A stretch of 64,000 bases of DNA from Gemmobacter caeruleus (GCF_008271655.1 NZ_VKKX01000055.1:1-64000); one strand, 5' to 3'. Positions 42,179-51,130 are shown, counted from the first letter of the stretch. The notes: a model not told the origin generated them from the letters alone. Program-made: numbers and translations.

Positions 42179-42823
42179 ATGAAACCACAATGGACAGGCG
42201 CTTTGGCGCTTGCCGCTTCCGCAGTTGCGGCAGTGGCGCTGGCACATAACGGGGCGACGGGTGTCGTCCTGGAACGGATGAACGGTATGACGGCGATGCG
42301 GGACACGGTGGCGGAGCTGGCGCCGATGATGCAAGGCACGATCCCCTACGACACATTTATCGTGTCGGAGGGTGCGAGCGTCATTGCCGGTCACGCGGGC
42401 GAAACAATGCTGTCGTTGTTCCCGGAAGGCAGCCTCGAGGGGGTGACCTATGCCAGGCCAGAGATCTGGTCCGACTGGCAGGACTTCGCAGCACTTGCCG
42501 AGGAATTGAAGACCTACGCTGACGCGCTCGCCGTGGCAGCTCCGAACGGTCTTGAGCCGGCGCTGCCGCCGCCCAGAGATATGGCCGGGATGGATCACTC
42601 GGCGATGGCCATGACCCCGGCACCACAGGGAGATGAGGGCTTCACGATAGCGGAGTTGATGGGCTACGGCGAAAGGACCCAAGAGGTCCAGGTTGCGCGT
42701 GGCACGTCGGACCCGGCGACGCTGGCGTCTGATCTGACGACGCTGGCGGCAGACGACCTCTTCACCCGGATCAGCGCTACCTGTTCGTCCTGCCATTCGC
42801 AATTTCGCGCCGGTCGGAACTGA
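42179..42823 (+). CDS. Cytochrome c'-like (class II) protein
   Basis: 214 residues with signal peptide (ALALAASAVAAVALAH) and a single CxxCH haem site at the C-terminus (ATCSSCHSQFR), the position typical of cytochromes c'. N-terminal helical segment MNGMTAMRDTVAELAPMM fits the four-helix bundle. It has a Met/His-containing insert (DMAGMDHSAMAM) resembling copper-binding motifs elsewhere in the island. Followed by a dihaem cytochrome three bases later; likely electron transfer or NO/copper-related. Confidence 0.78.
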   Translation: MKPQWTGALALAASAVAAVALAHNGATGVVLERMNGMTAMRDTVAELAPMMQGTIPYDTFIVSEGASVIAGHAGETMLSLFPEGSLEGVTYARPEIWSDWQDFAALAEELKTYADALAVAAPNGLEPALPPPRDMAGMDHSAMAMTPAPQGDEGFTIAELMGYGERTQEVQVARGTSDPATLASDLTTLAADDLFTRISATCSSCHSQFRAGRN

Positions 42824-42825
42824 CG

Positions 42826-43809
42826 ATGCGGGGCTTGATCCGCTTTTCGGTCATTGTCCCGGTCGTTGTCGCCGGGTTCGGTGCCGGGGTACTGGCGCTA
42901 TGGCCTGTAGGCGCGCCCGAGCCCGCCGCGTTCCCGCCCGGGGATGCAGAACGCGGCGCCTATCTGGCCCGCGCCAGCGGCTGCGTGTCCTGTCACACCA
43001 ACGCGGCTGCCAAGGGACTGGCGCTCGCCGGAGGAGCGCCGCTCGACACGCCCTTCGGCATCTTCGTGCCCCCGAACATCACTCCGCATCCTACTGCCGG
43101 GATCGGCGGCTGGACCATTCAGGATTTCGCCAAGGCTGTCCGCCAGGGAGTCTCGCCGGAGGGTGACCCCTACTATCCGGTCTTCACCTATTCCTTCTAC
43201 GCAGGCTTCACCGATCAAGAGATCGCCGACCTGTGGGAGGCGTTCCGCACCGTTCCGCCGGTTGCGGATGCTGCCCCGGCGCATGATGTCGGGTTTCCGT
43301 TCAGCTTTCGCTCGGGGCTGAAGCTCTGGCGCGCTGCCTACCTCGACGCGCCGGAGACGGATGCGCTGATGGGCACATCATCGCCCTGGAACCGCGGGCG
43401 TTTGCTCGTCGAAGGGGCGGCGCATTGTGCGGCATGTCATACCGGCCGAACGCTTGCGGGCGGCCTGGACGCTTCCGCCCGGTTCGCCGGAAACGACAGC
43501 CTTCCCGGCGGCAGCAAGGCACCGTCGATCCTAACAGCCGACCTTCTGGAAGGCGGCTGGACGGTCGCGAACCTCGCCTATGCGCTCCAGTCGGGGCTGC
43601 TGCCCAATGGGGATGCTTTCGGCGGCAGCATGGCCGAGGTCGTGGCTGAGGGCACCTCGTACCTCACCGACGCCGACCGTGCGGCCATCGCAACCTACCT
43701 GCTCGACGCCGATGGAACAGGCACGATCCCCACGCCTCCTCCTCCCGCGACCGAGACGCCGATGGCGGGGATGGATCATTCGCAGATGGATATGACAAAT
43801 GAGAACTAG
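42826..43809 (+). CDS. Dihaem cytochrome c
   Basis: 327 residues with an N-terminal membrane anchor and two CxxCH haem sites, SGCVSCHTNAA near residue 52 and GAAHCAACHTGRT near 203. Domain blocks like NITPHPTAGIGGWTIQDFAKAVRQG match gluconate/alcohol-dehydrogenase-type cytochrome subunits. The C-terminus has MAGMDHSQMDM, a Met/His copper-binding-like tail. Electron donor and acceptor not evident. Overlaps the next gene by 11 bases. Confidence 0.82.
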   Translation: MRGLIRFSVIVPVVVAGFGAGVLALWPVGAPEPAAFPPGDAERGAYLARASGCVSCHTNAAAKGLALAGGAPLDTPFGIFVPPNITPHPTAGIGGWTIQDFAKAVRQGVSPEGDPYYPVFTYSFYAGFTDQEIADLWEAFRTVPPVADAAPAHDVGFPFSFRSGLKLWRAAYLDAPETDALMGTSSPWNRGRLLVEGAAHCAACHTGRTLAGGLDASARFAGNDSLPGGSKAPSILTADLLEGGWTVANLAYALQSGLLPNGDAFGGSMAEVVAEGTSYLTDADRAAIATYLLDADGTGTIPTPPPPATETPMAGMDHSQMDMTNEN

Positions 43810-44227
43810 AGTTGTTGCCGCTATTTTGGCTGTGGGGGTTGTTGCCTTCGTAGGCATCTTTGTCTGGACGGTCGTATGGACCCTCGAACCGCAAGCGACC
43901 GGCGCTCAAGGCGACGCACCGACGGCTGAAACGTCCGAACAACTTTCCGACGGCCGCCTCGATGTCCAGGTATATGCGCTTGGTGACCGCAATGTACGGC
44001 TCGAGATCCAGTTCATGCCGGACGCAGACGCGATCGAGCTTGCAGTCCAGCGCCCAGACGTAAATTTCGCGATGGTCGATATGCACATGGATGGGATCGA
44101 TTCACCGCTTGAGTTGGTTGAAGCCGGCGTGTGGCGGGCAAACCTCAAACTGCCGATGGCCGGTCGCTGGGTTGTCAATGTGGGTTTCGGCGACGAATTC
44201 ATGGAGATCGAATTCGATGCCAAGTGA
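43799..44227 (+). CDS. FixH/YtkA-like membrane-anchored periplasmic protein
   Basis: 142 residues: one N-terminal helix (VVAAILAVGVVAFVGIFVWTVV) and a periplasmic beta domain with LEIQFMPDAD, MVDMHMDGIDSP and GVWRANLKLPMAGRWVVNVG, as in FixH/YtkA-like proteins. The Met-His-Met part may bind copper. Family members are linked to cbb3 oxidase assembly or copper. It overlaps the dihaem cytochrome (by 11 bases) and the next membrane protein (by 11), so translation is coupled. Confidence 0.65.
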   Translation: MRTRVVAAILAVGVVAFVGIFVWTVVWTLEPQATGAQGDAPTAETSEQLSDGRLDVQVYALGDRNVRLEIQFMPDADAIELAVQRPDVNFAMVDMHMDGIDSPLELVEAGVWRANLKLPMAGRWVVNVGFGDEFMEIEFDAK

Positions 44228-44708
44228 TGCAGCGAGAGTTCACGCACGGCATCTAGATGCTATGCGCAGGGGGCTTCGCGGCACTGCCGTTGGCCTTGCG
44301 CTCTTTGTGGTCGTGGGCACAGTGACGGCGGTCTGGGCGAACCCGCTGTTCGTCCGCATGACTCCGGTCGGACCTTGGGAGTTTGGGGCGACGGTCCTGA
44401 CGGCGTTCCTAGCCGGAGTGACGACTGCGCTATGGGTTCCCCGATGCAGTCTGCGTACATCCGGGACGGGTGGCCTTGCGAGCTTCCTCGGGATCGCCTG
44501 TCCGACCTGCAACAAGGTCCTGATGCTGATCTTCGGCGGGCCGGCGCTGCTCGCATGGTTCGATCCGGTCCGGCCCTGGCTCGCGGCAGCCGGGGTCATC
44601 ACCATGGGCTTTGCTGCCTTTCGCACATGGCGCGCGTTTCGCGAGTCCCGATCCGACCTTCAGATTGTCGGCGGCGTTGAAACTCCCATGACGGGAGGCC
44701 CGCTGTGA
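44217..44708 (+). CDS. Four-helix membrane protein with CPTCN motif
   Basis: 163 residues from ATG 44217 (GGAG upstream, 11-base overlap with the preceding gene). About four membrane helices; between two of them is LASFLGIACPTCNKVLMLIFGG, a Cys-x-x-Cys-Asn motif that could be redox-active or metal-binding. No named family was recognised. Overlaps the following ferric-reductase-like gene by four bases (GTGA). Position between a FixH-like protein and a haem membrane protein suggests a role in electron or metal transfer across the membrane. Confidence 0.6.
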   Translation: MPSDAARVHARHLDAMRRGLRGTAVGLALFVVVGTVTAVWANPLFVRMTPVGPWEFGATVLTAFLAGVTTALWVPRCSLRTSGTGGLASFLGIACPTCNKVLMLIFGGPALLAWFDPVRPWLAAAGVITMGFAAFRTWRAFRESRSDLQIVGGVETPMTGGPL

Positions 44709-45442
44709 CAGCGTCAACTGGTTTGCGGTCAGCGATGCGTGGGCTGGCCCGGAAGACGCTGGTTCGGCACACGCTCGTGGCCATCCTTGCGACGGGGCTC
44801 GTGCTGGGCTTTGCGGCGGTTCACGCGCAGTTCAGCCCGATGCATCGATGGAACCGCGCCTTCGGGGATGCCTCGCTGGTGCTGATCGCGCTGTCGATGG
44901 CCTTCGGGCCGCTGACACGCTTCCTGCGCGCGGCGGTTCCGCTGCTGCCGTTCCGGCGTGAGATGGGTATCCATGCTTGCCTTCTGGTGATCGTCCACGC
45001 GGCGATCATTCTCGTTGGCTGGGTCGAATGGGATCTGATGCGGCTGTTCGGGTTCGAATGGCATCCCGACCTCTTGGCCTATGTCATGTTCCAGCATGGT
45101 TTCGGACTTGCCAATGCCATCGGGATCGCGGCCCTCGTCCTCGCGGTGCTGCTTGCCGCCACGTCGAGCGATTTTGCGATGCGGCGTCTGGGACTGTCAG
45201 GCTGGAAGTTCTTGCAGATGGGCGTCCTGCCGATGTGGTGGCTGACCGTCGCCCATGTCGCCTACTTCCTCTTCATGCATTTCCTGAGCTTCCACCGGGC
45301 AACGCCACCGCCGAACCCGCTTCAGCCCTGGTTCGTCGCGCTGGTGGTCGTCGTCTTTGGTCTGCGCGCGGCGGCCTACCTAAAGACCATCCGCGCCAAG
45401 GCCCTGTCCGAACTGCCGGGAGAGGAGGCAAGCCATGCGTAG
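44705..45442 (+). CDS. Ferric-reductase-like transmembrane haem protein (MsrQ-like)
   Basis: 245 residues with GTG start 44705 overlapping the upstream stop. Six helices with paired His in FRREMGIHACLLVIVHAA and later FQHGFGL, and LTVAHVAYFLFMHFLS, the ferric reductase-like haem-b pattern. MsrQ passes electrons to the periplasmic Met-sulfoxide reductase MsrP, but no msrP is present in the window. Part of the same operon as PBP2 (overlap 8 bp). Confidence 0.78.
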   Translation: MTASTGLRSAMRGLARKTLVRHTLVAILATGLVLGFAAVHAQFSPMHRWNRAFGDASLVLIALSMAFGPLTRFLRAAVPLLPFRREMGIHACLLVIVHAAIILVGWVEWDLMRLFGFEWHPDLLAYVMFQHGFGLANAIGIAALVLAVLLAATSSDFAMRRLGLSGWKFLQMGVLPMWWLTVAHVAYFLFMHFLSFHRATPPPNPLQPWFVALVVVVFGLRAAAYLKTIRAKALSELPGEEASHA

Positions 45443-47387
45443 ATCGGAACGTGACCTCGTGCAGGCGGCGAAAAAGACAACCCGCCGGGCACTGATCGTT
45501 GGTGGTGCGATGACGTCAGTGGTGGGCGTCCTTGGTGTCCGGATGTGGCAACTGAGCGTCCGTGATGCCGAGCAATACTACCTGCTGGCCGAGGAAAACC
45601 GGATCAGCCTGCGGCTGGTGCGACCGGACAGGGGGCGCATCCTTGATCGGGCTGGAAAAATCGTTGCGGACAATGAGCAGGCATTTCGCATCACGCTGGT
45701 GAAGGAAGAAGCCCGCGATGTCGACGACGTTCTGGAAAAGCTGCAGGTGCTGCTCGGCCTGGACGCAGAGACTGTCTCCAAGGTCAAGGAGCAGATCGAC
45801 CGTGTTCGAGCCTTCGTGCCGGTAACGGTGAAAGACCGCGTCACGTGGGAAGAATTGTCGATCGTGGCACTGAACTCACCTGTCCTTCCCGGTGTGCAGC
45901 CCGAGATGGTCCTGTCGCGCGTCTATCCTTTCGGGCCGGATTTCGCGCATCAGGTCGGTTATGTCGGGCCAGTCAGCGACAGCGATCTGGAAAACGAAGC
46001 GGCTGACAATGAGCCGTTGCTCCGCCTGCCCGATTTTGAAGTCGGCAAGACAGGAGTTGAACGAAGCCACGAACGCACCTTGCGCGGCTTGCCAGGCACG
46101 CGCCGCGTCGAGGTCAACGTGTCCGGCCGCACAATGCGCGAACTCGCTCTCGATCCGGCCACCCCGGGCCCGGACATGCAGATCACGCTCGACCACCACT
46201 TGCAGAACTTCATGCGCGTCCGGCTGGAAGGCCAAAGCGCGGCCGCGATCGTGATGGACGTGACGAACGGCGATTTGCTTGGCTGCACCTCTGCGCCCTC
46301 CTTCGATCCGAACCTCTTCGTCCGCGGGATTTCCAGCCGCGACTACGGCGCGCTCCGTGATAGTGAGTTCCGCCCGCTTGCCGACAAGACGGTGCAGGGG
46401 GCCTATCCGCCAGGATCGACGATCAAGATGTCGAATGCATTGGCCGCGCTGGAAACCGGGCTGATGGACCCCGAAGAGACTGTCGCCTGCAATGGCTATG
46501 TAGAGATCTCCGGCCGAAGGTTCCACTGCTGGAAGCGCGGCGGTCATGGCCGGGTGAACATGGTCGGCGCCCTGCGAGAGTCCTGCGACGTCTATTTTTA
46601 TGAGGTCGCTCAACGTATCGGCATCGATGGCATCTTCGCGATGAATGACCGGCTTGGACTGGGTCAGAGGTACGATCTGCCGCTGTCCGGAATGGCGCAT
46701 GGCAACAACCCGTCCCGCGCTTGGAAGCAGGAACGGTACGGGCAGGACTGGCTGATCGGTGACACCATCAATGCCTCGATTGGCCAAGGCTTCACGCTCA
46801 CCTCGCCGATCCAACTTGCAACCATGACTGCACGACTGGCATCGGGGACCGCCGTGCTTCCCCGGCTGGTGCGGCCGCTTGCCGGGCCGGACCAGGTAAT
46901 GGTTGCTCCCGCACCGCTTGGTCTCTCTGCCGAAGCACTGGCCATCGTGCAACAGGGCATGTTCGAGGTCTCAAACCATGAGCGCGGGACGGCCTATTCC
47001 TCGCGGATCGCCGATCCGACATTGGCGATGGCCGGCAAGACGGGAACGAGCCAGGTCTTCTCGATCACCGCTGCCGAGCGGGCGGCAGGCGTCCGCTCGC
47101 AGGACGAGCTGCCGTGGAACCGGCGCGATCACGCGCTGTTCGTGGCCTTTGCACCCTTTGACGCGCCCCGCTTTGCTGTCACGGTCGTGGTGGAACACGG
47201 CGGCGGCGGGTCAACGGCAGCGGCGCCAATTGCGCGCGACATCATGCTGTTTGCGCAGCATGGCGGCCTGCCGCCTGAGGACGCCTATCCGACATCGCAG
47301 AGGGCGCGCATACGGGAGGACCTGGCCCTGCTGTCCGAACGCATCCTGCCGCCGGACGGCACGACCGCCACGGTGAGCCGGACATGA
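45435..47387 (+). CDS. mrdA: Penicillin-binding protein 2 (elongasome transpeptidase), plasmid-borne
   Basis: 650 residues. N-terminal helix (LIVGGAMTSVVGVLGVRMW), dimerisation domain (RGRILDRAGKIVADN), and a transpeptidase domain with SxxK YPPGSTIKMSN, SxD RESCDVYFYEVA and KTG AGKTGTSQVF, all intact. PBP2 cross-links peptidoglycan for cell elongation and is normally chromosomal next to rodA; no rodA, mreB or mreC is near here. Located inside a cytochrome/DsbA operon that begins at a CueR-like box. It overlaps the neighbours on both sides, indicating cotranscription. Confidence 0.92.
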   Translation: MRRSERDLVQAAKKTTRRALIVGGAMTSVVGVLGVRMWQLSVRDAEQYYLLAEENRISLRLVRPDRGRILDRAGKIVADNEQAFRITLVKEEARDVDDVLEKLQVLLGLDAETVSKVKEQIDRVRAFVPVTVKDRVTWEELSIVALNSPVLPGVQPEMVLSRVYPFGPDFAHQVGYVGPVSDSDLENEAADNEPLLRLPDFEVGKTGVERSHERTLRGLPGTRRVEVNVSGRTMRELALDPATPGPDMQITLDHHLQNFMRVRLEGQSAAAIVMDVTNGDLLGCTSAPSFDPNLFVRGISSRDYGALRDSEFRPLADKTVQGAYPPGSTIKMSNALAALETGLMDPEETVACNGYVEISGRRFHCWKRGGHGRVNMVGALRESCDVYFYEVAQRIGIDGIFAMNDRLGLGQRYDLPLSGMAHGNNPSRAWKQERYGQDWLIGDTINASIGQGFTLTSPIQLATMTARLASGTAVLPRLVRPLAGPDQVMVAPAPLGLSAEALAIVQQGMFEVSNHERGTAYSSRIADPTLAMAGKTGTSQVFSITAAERAAGVRSQDELPWNRRDHALFVAFAPFDAPRFAVTVVVEHGGGGSTAAAPIARDIMLFAQHGGLPPEDAYPTSQRARIREDLALLSERILPPDGTTATVSRT

Positions 47388-47860
47388 TGCACCGTCTCAG
47401 AAGGGTGTCCTGCCGAAGCTTTCTTGGGGTCGCCATGACCGCAGTCGCCCTAGTTCTTCCGCCGGTTCCCGCGCGAGCGTTCTTCCATGATGCGCCCGAC
47501 ATCGAAGACGGGCGAGTCATTTACGCGGCCAAGTGCGCGTCCTGTCACGGTGCCAACCTGGAAGGGCAGCCGGACTGGCAGTCGGCGAGGGAGGACGGCA
47601 CCTATCCCGCGCCGCCCCACGACGAGACCGGCCACACCTGGCACCACGGGGATGCGATGTTGCGGGACTACATCCGTCGCGGCGGACAAGCGGTGCTGGA
47701 CGATATGGGGGTCGACTTCACCTCCGGCATGCCCGGGTTTGGCGGTGAGCTGACCGAGGACGACATCGAGGCCGTCCTCGCTTATATCCGGTCGAACTGG
47801 CCCGACCGCATTCGTGCCGCACAGGCTGAACGCAGCCAGATGGAAGCAGGTTCGCCTTGA
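47384..47860 (+). CDS. Monohaem cytochrome c
   Basis: 158 residues, ATGA overlap with PBP2. Signal peptide (VALVLPPVPARAF) followed by GRVIYAAKCASCHGANLEGQ with the CxxCH haem site, and PGFGGELTEDDIEAVLAYIRSNW containing the distal Met (GMPGF nearby). A typical class I cytochrome c domain. A His-rich segment HDETGHTWHHGDAM lies between. Probably an electron carrier for the operon's redox proteins. Confidence 0.85.
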   Translation: MMHRLRRVSCRSFLGVAMTAVALVLPPVPARAFFHDAPDIEDGRVIYAAKCASCHGANLEGQPDWQSAREDGTYPAPPHDETGHTWHHGDAMLRDYIRRGGQAVLDDMGVDFTSGMPGFGGELTEDDIEAVLAYIRSNWPDRIRAAQAERSQMEAGSP

Positions 47861-47970
47861 AGCCGCAAGTAAGGCCACCGACCTCCCAATTCCCGCTTGC
47901 CTCTCCAGGGACTAGAGGGTGCAGACCGCCTGAAACTCAAAATCTTCATCCGTCACACAAGGCTCTTCCC

Positions 47971-48696
47971 ATGCGCGTCACGTCAATCCTGTTTGCTATC
48001 ACGCTCGTTTTCGCTCCCGGCCTCACCCTGGCGCAGGAGATTACGGAAGATCGGATCAAGGAACTGGTCGCCGAAACCTTGCGCGAGAACCCGGAGCTTG
48101 TGCTCGAGGCTCTCCAGACGCTGGAGGCGCGCCAGGCAGAGGCCCAAGCTGCCGCCGTTGCCGCGACCCTGGCCGACGAGCGCGCCCTGCTGGAGCGCGA
48201 CCCCAACGCTCCGGTCCTCGGCAACCCGGAAGGCGACGTGACGGTGGTGGAGTTCTTCGATTACAACTGTCCCTATTGCAAACGCGCGATGCCTGAAATC
48301 GACGCCCTGCTGGCCGAGGACGGAAACATCCGTCTTGTTCTGAGGGAATGGCCAATCCTTAGCGAAGGATCAGCGATCGCGGCGCGGGCCGCTTTGGCTG
48401 CACGGAAGCAGAACAAGTATGCTGAACTGCACAATGCGCTGATGGGTGCACGGGCGAAGTTGGACGAGCAGTCGGTGCTGCGGATCGCGGGCGAGGTCGG
48501 ACTCGATGTCGAGCAGCTCAAGGTCGACATGCAATCGCCCGAAGTCGAGGAACATATCGCCACGTCGCTACGTCTGGCCGAGGCTCTCGGCTTCAACGGC
48601 ACACCGTCATTCGTGGTGGGTGATCAACTGATTCCGGGCTTTGTCGAGAAGGCTCAGCTTGCCGAGGTGGTGGCCGCCGCGCGGGCCGCCGAATGA
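47971..48696 (+). CDS. DsbA-family thiol:disulfide oxidoreductase with N-terminal helix
   Basis: 241 residues from ATG 47971. Signal peptide (LFAITLVFAPGLTLA), then an acidic helical N-terminal domain (ETLRENPELVLEALQTLEARQAEA) and a thioredoxin fold with CPYC in VEFFDYNCPYCKRAMPEID, plus cis-Pro NGTPSFVVGD. This is the DsbA/ScsC-like architecture; related proteins with extended N-termini work in copper tolerance (Scs system). Two other DsbA-like genes occur in the window (39225, 63485). ATGA overlap with the following gene. Confidence 0.86.
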   Translation: MRVTSILFAITLVFAPGLTLAQEITEDRIKELVAETLRENPELVLEALQTLEARQAEAQAAAVAATLADERALLERDPNAPVLGNPEGDVTVVEFFDYNCPYCKRAMPEIDALLAEDGNIRLVLREWPILSEGSAIAARAALAARKQNKYAELHNALMGARAKLDEQSVLRIAGEVGLDVEQLKVDMQSPEVEEHIATSLRLAEALGFNGTPSFVVGDQLIPGFVEKAQLAEVVAAARAAE

Positions 48697-49349
48697 GTAT
48701 CCGTCTTACGCGTCCTTTCGGTTTCCGACTTCAGCGGCCTTTCACGATCACCGAGACGGTCTTGGGCCGGATCAGGCATTCCGTCGTGGCAGCCACTTTG
48801 TGGATCGCCTTGACAGGGATTGCTTCGGCGCATTCATTCACCGTCGGCCTTCTGGTCGTCGGCGAGGACGTTGACGCAAGTCTGGCAGAAGCGGTGCGCG
48901 GTTTCCTCCTAGCGGCCGACGAACGGGACGGGCACGCCAACGAAACATCGGACGGACATCTCGGTGGGGTTGATGTGCAACTGCTGCCGCTGCCACGAGA
49001 TGCGGCGGGGCTGGTCGAAGGACTGTTCGGTACGCCCGACGAGCCGACCGATGTAGTCATTGTCATTGGCGCCGAACCCGCGGCCAGCGACGCCGCGCGC
49101 GCGTATGCCTCGGCAAGCACGGTCTTGCGGCAGTTCGTACTGCCGGATGGGTGGGACAGCGCAGACGGAACCGACGGTTTTGTGTCGCGTTACCGGCTCG
49201 CCTATGGCGCAGCGCCCGGCGTAATGGCGGGGACGGCCTATCATTCGGCTCGCAGGCTCGACGCCGCAGTCAGACCGTTGGACGGTGTGGTACCCAAGGA
49301 AGCACTGCTAAACGCCTGGAGGTCCACCGAATCCGGTCTGTCCTGGTGA
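48693..49349 (+). CDS. Secreted hypothetical protein, periplasmic-binding-like
   Basis: 218 residues. Signal segment VVAATLWIALTGIASAH, then a Rossmann-like pattern with VGLLVVGEDVDASLAEAV, DVVIVIGAEPAASDAARA and RLAYGAAPGVMAG resembling ABC-type substrate-binding proteins of the Leu/Ile/Val class, but too short for a full two-lobe protein. Last gene of the long copper/envelope operon, starting in an ATGA overlap with dsbA. Function unknown. Confidence 0.6.
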   Translation: MSIRLTRPFGFRLQRPFTITETVLGRIRHSVVAATLWIALTGIASAHSFTVGLLVVGEDVDASLAEAVRGFLLAADERDGHANETSDGHLGGVDVQLLPLPRDAAGLVEGLFGTPDEPTDVVIVIGAEPAASDAARAYASASTVLRQFVLPDGWDSADGTDGFVSRYRLAYGAAPGVMAGTAYHSARRLDAAVRPLDGVVPKEALLNAWRSTESGLSW

Positions 49350-49354
49350 CCCGG

Positions 49355-49383
49355 GAACCAATGGCGCAAGGCGTCATTGGTTC
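49355..49383. terminator. Bidirectional hairpin between the operon end and DUF411 copy 2
   Basis: GAACCAATG and CATTGGTTC pair over 9 bp around an 11-nt loop, right after the 49349 stop and 29 bp before the end of the convergent DUF411 gene. No clear T-tract. Confidence 0.5.
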
Positions 49384-49411
49384 TGGGCAGTCCTTGCACG
49401 ACTGAGCGGGA

Positions 49412-49879
49412 TCAGGCTGCAGGGTAGCTCGTGAAGACGCTACTGCTGCCGTCCAACCCGACAAGGATGACGTCATAGGCTTCGCGCTCGGTCTCGGGTC
49501 CCATGCCGGGTGACCCGTAGGGCATGCCAGGCACGGAGAGACCGACGGCGACGGGTCGTTCAGCCAAAAGACGGCGGATGTCGGCGGCGGGAACGTGCCC
49601 CTCGACAGTATAGTCGCCGATGGTGGCGGTGTGGCAGGACGCGAGGTCTTCCGGAATGCCACGCTCGCGCTTGAACGCCGCAAGCTCTTCGATGCTGCGT
49701 TCCTCGAAGGATACCCGAAAGCCGCTGTCGCGCAGATGTCCGATCCACCCGTTGCAGCAGGGGCAGCCGGGGTCCTTGACGACGTGGATGGCTTCGTCGC
49801 CCTCGGCAAGTGCTGGGGTAGCCGCAATGGCGGCCAGCCAAGGAACGGCGGCGAGAACCTTGCGCCGGGACAGTGTCAT
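49412..49879 (-). CDS. DUF411 periplasmic copper-binding protein, copy 2
   Basis: 155 residues from ATG 49879. Tat-like LSRRKVLAAVPWLAAIAA then mature VVKDPGCPCCNGWIGHLRDSG, SCHTATIGDYTVEGHVPAADI and PYGSPGM. Nearly colinear with copy 1 at 12273, and closer to it than to the 55426 copy. It stands alone, convergent with the envelope operon and 98 bp before the lipoprotein at 49978. Copper binding by the Cys cluster is family knowledge. Confidence 0.87.
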   Translation of the reverse strand: MTLSRRKVLAAVPWLAAIAATPALAEGDEAIHVVKDPGCPCCNGWIGHLRDSGFRVSFEERSIEELAAFKRERGIPEDLASCHTATIGDYTVEGHVPAADIRRLLAERPVAVGLSVPGMPYGSPGMGPETEREAYDVILVGLDGSSSVFTSYPAA

Positions 49880-49977
49880 GATGTCGGCCTTTCGTTGGAA
49901 CTTTACGGGAAACATAGCTGCAAGTGCGGGGATCGGCGAGCAAAGTCTGATGAACCCGGCGACAGATCACCGAAATG

Positions 49978-50589
49978 CTACTCCAGCCTTGGGTCCCCGG
50001 CTTGAACCAGCAGAACCCCGTGGTTCTCGTCGGCGTCGTCGTCGGTGATCGTCCGTGTGGAGACGCCCGGCAAGTCGGCAAACCCCTCCATCATCCGTTT
50101 CGGAAACCAGGTCATCGGCAGGCTTTCAAATCCGGGCACCCCTTCCAGCACCCGCGACAGCGCGATGGTGCAGTTTGCTTTCGGCACCGCGCCATAGGCC
50201 ATTGCCCGCTGCATGATCAGTGCCGCAACCTCGGGCGATACCTCGATAGTCTGTTCAACCACGTCGTAGGTCTCGCGGGCATGGTAGTCGATGTAGAAAT
50301 CCACCATCTTCGGGGTGACCCCGAAGTGCACGTCGTTGCGCTCGGGCAGCCGGGGATGCCGCCAGGTGCCAGCCGGATCGAACAGCACGCGCTGCGATCC
50401 GTTGATGAGCAGGCCCGCATGCGCTCCCGCTCCGCTGCGTGTCGAGAGGACCGTAAAGAGCGTGACCGAGGTCGGGCCGGGATGCTCGTAGCGGGCGGCG
50501 GCCACGGCCTCCTCGGGTGCCCAGATCGGTTCGGCACCGCAGGATGCCAGGCCAAGGATTGCCGCCATGGCGAACAGAAGTTTCCACAT
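49978..50589 (-). CDS. Hypothetical lipoprotein
   Basis: 203 residues, lipobox AAILGLASCGAEP. A long catalytic-looking middle with NGSQRVLFDPAGTW, DFYIDYHARETYDVVEQTIE and AVPKANCTIALSRVLEGV, including His/Cys/Asp residues that look like a papain-like or NlpC-type arrangement, but no confident match. Divergent from the multicopper oxidase operon. Likely anchored in the outer or inner membrane. Confidence 0.6.
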   Translation of the reverse strand: MWKLLFAMAAILGLASCGAEPIWAPEEAVAAARYEHPGPTSVTLFTVLSTRSGAGAHAGLLINGSQRVLFDPAGTWRHPRLPERNDVHFGVTPKMVDFYIDYHARETYDVVEQTIEVSPEVAALIMQRAMAYGAVPKANCTIALSRVLEGVPGFESLPMTWFPKRMMEGFADLPGVSTRTITDDDADENHGVLLVQAGDPRLE

Positions 50590-50776
50590 CGATTCACTGT
50601 CCCGCGTTTTGCGCAGGTTCGGCGCAATCGCGACGGATTCCAGTAAACTCTGCGATAGTGGGGCAGGGAATTCGGAAACTCGGCATGGATGCCGCAGCTT
50701 TAGAGGTCAGAGTGCCCCTCAGGGACACCAAACTGTCAGGTGACGGAAGCAGGTTATCCTGATAATTGTCCCAAGC

Positions 50777-51130
50777 ATGGCGTTCCTCACATTTCGCATG
50801 CATGTCCTGATCCTCGCCGCCTACGTCTTTGCGGCGATCATTCCCGTATTGGCTCTCGGCGAACGGCAGCAAGCTCAGGCTGACCATGCACAGATGATGG
50901 CGATGGCCGGCCATCTGGCGCACATGCCCGCGACTGACGGCCCGAAGGACCTGACACAGCAGCTGATCTGCCAACAGCACTGCCTTTTCGCAGCGGCGAC
51001 CTTTCCTGCGCCGGACCGGGTTGCGGAAACTGTCGCGCGGTCCTCCGATGTGGAGGCTAGTGTCGACATCCTTGCCGCCTCGCTGGCCATTCCGCCCCCA
51101 GGTCCGCCTCCGAAGATCGCCGTGATCTGA
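50777..51130 (+). CDS. Small secreted protein, DUF2946-like, ahead of the multicopper oxidase
   Basis: 117 residues with signal-like LILAAYVFAAIIPVLALG, a Met/His-rich piece (HAQMMAMAGHLAHMPA), Cys in LICQQHCLFAAA and a Pro-rich C-terminus. No family is certain. It is likely co-transcribed with the copper oxidase 66 bp downstream and may bind copper. Confidence 0.5.
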   Translation: MAFLTFRMHVLILAAYVFAAIIPVLALGERQQAQADHAQMMAMAGHLAHMPATDGPKDLTQQLICQQHCLFAAATFPAPDRVAETVARSSDVEASVDILAASLAIPPPGPPPKIAVI

